From Chitinophagaceae bacterium (GTDB lineage: Bacteria; Bacteroidota; Bacteroidia; Chitinophagales; Chitinophagaceae), in contig JANXWM010000612.1 of assembly GCA_025351145.1 (NCBI GenBank), positions 1 to 10,115 of the forward strand: a DNA stretch of 10,115 nucleotides. The letters are read 5' to 3'. A model generated the notes under the pieces. It saw nothing but the letters and a program-made list of their open reading frames with translations. It made no database searches and was not told the DNA's origin. Every line of letters starts with the position of its first letter. Position 1 is the first letter of the stretch. A program made the position numbers and the translations under genes. Below are positions 6,730 through 10,115 of this stretch, one piece after another.

Positions 6730-6756
6730 CAAAAGTAACCGCTGCCCCTGCCATAA
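6730..6756 (-). promoter_or_regulatory. feoB promoter
   Basis: On the minus strand TTA (6754-6756), 16 bases, then TACTTTTG (6730-6737), a full match to the -7 consensus TAnnTTTG. The predicted transcription start is about 10-13 bases before the TTG start codon, so the leader is extremely short. The same TTA-16-TACTTTTG arrangement lies upstream of the histidine kinase. No Fur-type palindrome is evident. Confidence 0.6.
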
Positions 6757-6781
6757 CATTACGAGATTGGGAGATAATATA

Positions 6782-6839
6782 TTTTGGGAGCCGCGCTTAA
6801 CATCTCTAATGAAGCTTTACTTGCGTCGCACTCTTGTAC
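6782..6839 (-). repeat. Dispersed intergenic element, copy 5 (A to B leftward)
   Basis: Block A is exact (TTGCGTCGCACTCTTGTAC on the + strand, 6821-6839). Block B is the most diverged of the set (TTTTGGGAGCCGCGC) and the copy is about 2 bases longer. The middle has AGCTTCAT, as in copies 3 and 8. It lies upstream of the feoB promoter and is the left arm of a large inverted repeat with copy 6. Confidence 0.85.
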
Positions 6840-6862
6840 GTTCGGAATATTATTCAGCTACA

Positions 6863-6916
6863 GGCTGCACGTTATAAGCCGCAGGCAAAAAATACAGCAG
6901 CTTGCAGTGTGCAGCC
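6863..6916. repeat. Nested inverted repeat between copies 5 and 6
   Basis: GGCTGCAC (6863-6870) and GTGCAGCC (6909-6916) are perfect reverse complements, nested inside AGCTA (6856-6860) and TAGCT (6926-6930) and inside the 19-bp inverted block A pair (6821-6839 with 6939-6957). The centre is a low-complexity mix of GC(A/T)G-type words. Together they make an imperfect palindrome of over 200 bp from block B to block B. Confidence 0.7.
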
Positions 6917-6938
6917 AAAAGCTCATAGCTATTCTACA

Positions 6939-6994
6939 GTACAAGAGTGCGACGCAAGAGGCGATGCCATGAAAAATTTGTGCCCGGCTCAAAA
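6939..6994 (+). repeat. Dispersed intergenic element, copy 6 (A to B rightward)
   Basis: Block A GTACAAGAGTGCGACGCAA (6939-6957) is the perfect reverse complement of copy 5's block A. Block B is GCCCGGCTCAAAA, ending 16 bases from the stop codon of the histidine kinase. The middle (GATGCCATGAAA) resembles copy 1. Outside block A, GAGCTTT on the minus strand sits at the same distance as in copy 2. Confidence 0.9.
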
Positions 6995-7010
6995 GAATTC
7001 TTTGCTTTCA

Positions 7011-9005
7011 TTAAACATCTAAGGGAAGTTTTATCAGCACGCTTGTTCCGCCGGGTTCGTTTGCTTCATTAAAAAGATCAGTTATTTCGAAACCGGTTTG
7101 GGGTGAATTGGTTTGTTCTTTTATGATATTCAAACGTTCTGCGGTAATTTTTAAACCCTTGCTCTGGTGGTGTTTTTTTAATTGCTGCATTGCTGCTGCT
7201 TTTTGCCGGCCTACGCCATTGTCTTCTACAATGCAGTGCAGCCAATCGTTTATACAGGATATTTTTATGTGCAGTATGCGGTTGTTTTCTTTGTGCAGTA
7301 AGCCATGCCATATTGCATTTTCAGCAAAGGGCTGCAGGATGAGTGTGGGCACCATTATTTCGTTTGGAAAAATAGTTTCGTCTACCTGTATAGTGTAATG
7401 AAAATTTTGTTTAAGCCTTGCCGATTCGAGTTCAAGGTAAAGTTCCAGCATTTCTAATTCTTTATCTAATGAAATGCTTTCCTCCTCTGCATGAAACAAA
7501 ACCATTCGTAAAAGCTTTGACAATTTGGATAGGTATTTATTGGCATCGTCTACCTGGCCAAGTAAAATACATTCCTGTATCGAGCTCATGCAGTTAAAAA
7601 TAAAATGCGGGTTCATTTGTACACGCAATGCTTTTAAACGCAGCATTGTATTGATGCGGGTAATTTCTTCTTTTTGGTTGTTGAGCTGAATATTAAGGTT
7701 TTGCAGTATGGCGATATGTTTTACTTTGCCCTCTTTGTTTTTATAGATCATATACAATAACCCGCCCAGCAACAACAGGCCGGCCATGGCAGCAAAAAGA
7801 AATATCCTGTTGAGCTGCAGGTTGGCATTGGCAGTTTCATTTTGTGCTTTGAGCAGCAGGTTCTCTTTTTCTTTTCGCTGCGACTCAAACTGTGTTTGCA
7901 TCTGGGCAAGCTTATCATGCTCTTCACGTGCTATTAATGTATCGTGCAGTATACTTGCATTCTGCATGTACCGGTAAGCGCTTTCGTAATCCAACAGCGC
8001 GGCGGAGGCTTCAGCCAATGTGCTGTTGAGATAATACTGCTGCGTTTCTGCGTTTACTTCTTTAGCGGCAACAAGCCCGTTCATTGCTACCTTAAATGCA
8101 TTGTTGTAATCTTTCTTTTGCAAGTAAACTTTGGCGATGTTATCGGCAAGATCAGCTGACTCTGCTTTTGAGCCTAAGGCATCCATGATCTGTTTTGCCC
8201 TTAAAAAATTGAGGAGGCACTTGTTTGAATCATTCATCTGACTGTATAAATCGCCCAGATAACTGTACGCAGTTGCTAAACGGAAATCATCTTTAAGTTC
8301 TTTAAATATTGTAATGGCCTGGCTAAGGTAATTCTCACCTTCTTTAAACTTGTGCAGTCTTCCATAGCATAGTCCCAGGTACTGGTAATCACTTGCAATA
8401 TTTTTTTTACTGCCGATCTGCTGATCAATATTAAGCGATTGAAACAGGTAAGTTACCGCAATGGAATCCTGGTTCATCTGCCGGTAATAATCACTTATGG
8501 AATACAATGCATCAGACATTCTTTCTTTGTTGCCGGTTTTTTCGGCAAGTTTCAAGGAAAGCAGGAATTCCGCCAGCATATCTGCATCGCGGTTTGTTCT
8601 TGAATAGCAATAGCCCTTCTGCATGTGCAGGGTTGCCATATTTCCTGTATCTTTTAATTGCTCATACAACTGTAGCGATTCATTGTAATAATTCAATGCA
8701 ATACTGTCGTTGCTTTTAATGTAATAGAATCTTCCTGTCTCACATTTAGCTTTCGCAATTAATGCATTGTCTTTTATTTTTTCGGCAAGTTCAAGGCCCC
8801 GGGATACATAGTAGATACCTGAATCAGGATTTGAATTACGGTACCCCCTCCCTAATTGTATAAACAGCCTTGCTTTAACAGAGTCTTCTTTAGCTGTAAC
8901 CAGTTCTTTTATTAATGATTGTGTTTTGGCTGCATCCTGTGCATATAGAAAACCTGTTAAAAATAAGCTGACTACAGATGCAATTATATTAAGGGCTCTC
9001 ATCAT
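7011..9005 (-). CDS. LytS/YehU-type sensor histidine kinase with periplasmic TPR domain
   Basis: The 664-residue protein (numbered from the ATG at 9005) starts with a signal peptide (MMRALNIIASVVSLFLTGFLYAQ). About 340 residues of tetratricopeptide-like helical repeats follow, then a short coiled coil (about 360-395), one membrane helix (about 401-421), another coiled stretch, and a His_kinase domain. The phospho-acceptor motif is QMNPHFIFN with His467. The ATPase N-box is ENAIWHG (562-568), with DNGVG (595-599) and SKGLKIT (615-621). Such proteins normally phosphorylate a LytTR response regulator encoded next door; none is visible here. The TPR part probably senses a protein or envelope signal (inference). 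A TTG at 9062 would give a longer N-terminus beginning MRRTLV, but that is repeat copy 7, and it would bury the signal peptide. ATG at 9005 or 9002 is preferred. Confidence 0.92.
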   Translation of the reverse strand: MMRALNIIASVVSLFLTGFLYAQDAAKTQSLIKELVTAKEDSVKARLFIQLGRGYRNSNPDSGIYYVSRGLELAEKIKDNALIAKAKCETGRFYYIKSNDSIALNYYNESLQLYEQLKDTGNMATLHMQKGYCYSRTNRDADMLAEFLLSLKLAEKTGNKERMSDALYSISDYYRQMNQDSIAVTYLFQSLNIDQQIGSKKNIASDYQYLGLCYGRLHKFKEGENYLSQAITIFKELKDDFRLATAYSYLGDLYSQMNDSNKCLLNFLRAKQIMDALGSKAESADLADNIAKVYLQKKDYNNAFKVAMNGLVAAKEVNAETQQYYLNSTLAEASAALLDYESAYRYMQNASILHDTLIAREEHDKLAQMQTQFESQRKEKENLLLKAQNETANANLQLNRIFLFAAMAGLLLLGGLLYMIYKNKEGKVKHIAILQNLNIQLNNQKEEITRINTMLRLKALRVQMNPHFIFNCMSSIQECILLGQVDDANKYLSKLSKLLRMVLFHAEEESISLDKELEMLELYLELESARLKQNFHYTIQVDETIFPNEIMVPTLILQPFAENAIWHGLLHKENNRILHIKISCINDWLHCIVEDNGVGRQKAAAMQQLKKHHQSKGLKITAERLNIIKEQTNSPQTGFEITDLFNEANEPGGTSVLIKLPLDV

Positions 9006-9043
9006 AAAGTGGTGAGTGTTTTTTTGCTGAAAAATGTTATGCT

Positions 9044-9100
9044 GTACAAGAGTGCGACGCAACGGCAGCTACATCAAGGCTCCTCGGCCCGGTAACAAAA
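9044..9100 (+). repeat. Dispersed intergenic element, copy 7, in the kinase 5' leader
   Basis: Block A GTACAAGAGTGCGACGCAA (9044-9062) is followed by a G/C-richer middle and block B GCCCGGTAACAAAA ending at 9100. The kinase start codon is 38 bases to the left of block A and its predicted promoter is to the right of block B, so the reverse complement of this copy should be transcribed in the leader of the kinase mRNA. Confidence 0.88.
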
Positions 9101-9142
9101 AATGATGCGCACTTAACTTATTATGCTGACTTATTTATTCAA

Positions 9143-9169
9143 CAAAAGTAAACTGTAAAATCCGGTTAA
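9143..9169 (-). promoter_or_regulatory. Promoter of the histidine kinase gene
   Basis: On the minus strand TTA (9167-9169), 16 bases, then TACTTTTG (9143-9150), identical in -7 element and spacing to the feoB promoter. Transcription should start near 9136, leaving a leader of about 130 bases that contains repeat copy 7. Confidence 0.55.
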
Positions 9170-9343
9170 GCGCTACCGTTTGCTCAATAGTGATGACCAC
9201 TCACTAACTGCATTTGTATTTACTTTTTGTTTGGGAATATTTTTACAGTATCAGCTGGGAATGTATAATTATAAAGGTTAACGGTAAAATATCGGGCATT
9301 AAAAAATACTTTTTACAAAATAGTTTTTTGGGGGGTCTCAGAG

Positions 9344-9376
9344 CCGCTTCATTTTTTTGGGGCGGTTCATTTTTTT
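9344..9376 (+). repeat. Short direct repeat with T tracts
   Basis: CCGCTTCATTTTTTT (9344-9358) is repeated as GCGGTTCATTTTTTT (9362-9376), separated by GGG. The two differ mainly at the first and fourth bases. Nearby runs of G (after 9329) and T make the stretch prone to slippage. Confidence 0.6.
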
Positions 9377-9404
9377 ATTAACTACTCCTGATTTTACAAA
9401 GTCA

Positions 9405-9460
9405 TTTTGAACCAGGCAGATGAATAAATATGAAGCTTCTGTTGCGTCGCACTCTTGTAC
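9405..9460 (-). repeat. Dispersed intergenic element, copy 8 (A to B leftward)
   Basis: Block B (TTTTGAACCAGGC on the + strand) begins at 9405 and block A (TTGCGTCGCACTCTTGTAC) is at 9442-9460, 49 bases from the stop codon of the TIM-barrel gene. The middle has GAAGCTTC, as in copy 3. A second block-B-like start, TTTTGAGCC, lies just outside at about 9471-9479. Confidence 0.9.
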
Positions 9461-9509
9461 TGTATATCTCTTTTGAGCCAAGCGAAGTATCCGTAAAAAT
9501 TTTCAGAAT

Positions 9510-10115
9510 CTAATTTATAAAATGCGCTTTCATCACTTTGGAATAATCTGCAATAGCTATTTCCGGCTCTGCAATTTCAGGGTGCCATAATTTTTCCCAT
9601 TCAAAACTGTAATAGCCTTTGTATCCATTGTTATACAAAATATCCATCGCTTCAAATATGGGCGTTTCACCTTTGCCCAACAGCACATAACTTTCTTTTC
9701 CATCAGCCACCTTCATGTCTTTGATATGTGTGTGATGAATGTATTTTTCCAGCTTTGCATATACATCGGAAGGCGGCTCGTTAGTTACCGACCACATGTT
9801 CACAATATCCCAAACCATACCCACGTGTTTGTTGCCGGCAGCCTGCATAATTTTTTGAATATCTGCTGAATACACCAGCTCCCCATGCGATTCCATCAGC
9901 ACGGTCACGTTGCTTCCTTTCGCGTAATTACCCAGTTCAATAAGCCCAGTGGTAATGAGTTCTATAGTTGCATTACGGTCCTGGTCTTTGGGTAATTGAT
10001 TTGGGAACACTCTTATGTAAGGGCAGTTTAATTGTTGCGCCAGGTCAATAAACCGTTTTGCATCATCAAGGTTCTTTTGCCGCTTTTGTGTATCGGCATG
10101 ATGCATTTCTGCAGA
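9510..10115 (-). CDS. Xylose isomerase-like TIM-barrel sugar isomerase/epimerase, 5' end beyond window
   Basis: The visible 201 residues are the C-terminal part of an AP-endonuclease-2/xylose-isomerase-like TIM barrel (sugar phosphate isomerase/epimerase, IolE- or hydroxypyruvate-isomerase-like family). The frame stays open to the right edge, with three codons before the first visible ATG (10106); that Met is probably internal because the family has several more barrel strands before it. The four expected metal ligands are present: Glu in VLMESHGE, Asp in GMVWDIVN, His in HHTHIKD and Glu in YSFEWEKLWHPE. IRVFPN matches the strand that often reads RVF. The exact substrate cannot be told. No neighbour sugar-catabolism gene is visible. 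Repeat copy 8 lies downstream of the stop. Confidence 0.88.
   Translation of the reverse strand, partial: SAEMHHADTQKRQKNLDDAKRFIDLAQQLNCPYIRVFPNQLPKDQDRNATIELITTGLIELGNYAKGSNVTVLMESHGELVYSADIQKIMQAAGNKHVGMVWDIVNMWSVTNEPPSDVYAKLEKYIHHTHIKDMKVADGKESYVLLGKGETPIFEAMDILYNNGYKGYYSFEWEKLWHPEIAEPEIAIADYSKVMKAHFIN

Larger units (their letters stand above)
9101..9404. other. Non-coding stretch between repeat copies 7 and 8
   Basis: I find no open reading frame with coding character, no tRNA and no clear terminator. It holds the kinase promoter (9143-9169). Upstream of it is a small inverted repeat, AGTGA (9189-9193) with TCACT (9201-9205), placed where an activator might bind. The part from about 9300 is a series of A, T and G homopolymers. 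Confidence 0.55.

Noticed and set aside
6784..7022. Short rightward reading frames between feoB and the kinase
   Set aside because: They are made almost entirely of repeat copies 5 and 6 and the low-complexity centre, with no start signals or recognisable protein sequence.
9221..9235. Rightward promoter TACTTTTTG with TTG upstream
   Set aside because: The -7 spacing is one base too long, the TTG is too close, and no gene follows on that strand.
567..9460. CRISPR array or phage-type direct repeats
   Set aside because: The copies are hundreds to thousands of bases apart, in both orientations, and separated by ordinary genes; there are no regular spacers or cas genes.
567..9460. Integron attC-like sites
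   Set aside because: No GTTRRRY/RYYYAAC core pair in consistent positions and no integrase in the window.

Overview
The window looks like chromosomal DNA from a Bacteroidota bacterium, most likely Chitinophagaceae or a near relative; the family-level placement is inference. The signs are promoters of the Bacteroidota type (TTG or TTA, then 16-19 bases, then TAnnTTTG), almost no Shine-Dalgarno sequences, a MurA of the Asp-active-site type, a LytS-like histidine kinase with a periplasmic TPR sensor, a FeoB encoded without an adjacent FeoA, and small secreted lipoproteins.

Layout from left to right. A leftward CoxG-like SRPBCC gene (1-389) runs off the left edge and carries an apparent one-base frameshift. 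murA (722-2026, +) makes the first committed peptidoglycan precursor. A leftward tRNA-Lys/tRNA-Gln pair (2327 to 2176) has a near-perfect promoter at one end and a hairpin terminator at the other. gmk (2421-2996, +) is followed at 38 bp by an HSDL2-like short-chain dehydrogenase (3035-3853, +). Then come a small AT-rich leftward lipoprotein gene (4049-4462), feoB (4595-6712, -), an orphan TPR/LytS histidine kinase (7011-9005, -), a 0.5-kb non-coding stretch, and the 3' part of a xylose-isomerase-like TIM-barrel gene (9510-10115, -) that runs off the right edge. Most genes are household or stand-alone functions, and no multi-gene pathway operon is visible.

The most unusual content is between the genes. 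Eight copies of one dispersed element of about 56 bp occur in 10 kb, every one intergenic. Each copy has a nearly invariant 19-bp block A (GTACAAGWGTGCGACGCAA), a variable middle of about 24 bp, and a block B (GCCCGGTTCAAAA). Four copies lie 5-21 bp behind a stop codon with block B nearest the gene, and one lies in the predicted 5' leader of the kinase. Two adjacent copies form a large inverted repeat, another inverted pair brackets the lipoprotein gene, and another brackets murA. Some copies share further sequence outside block A. I know of no described function for this family. It could be a non-autonomous mobile repeat, a post-transcriptional 3'-UTR element or a protein-binding site, and the sequence alone does not decide between these.
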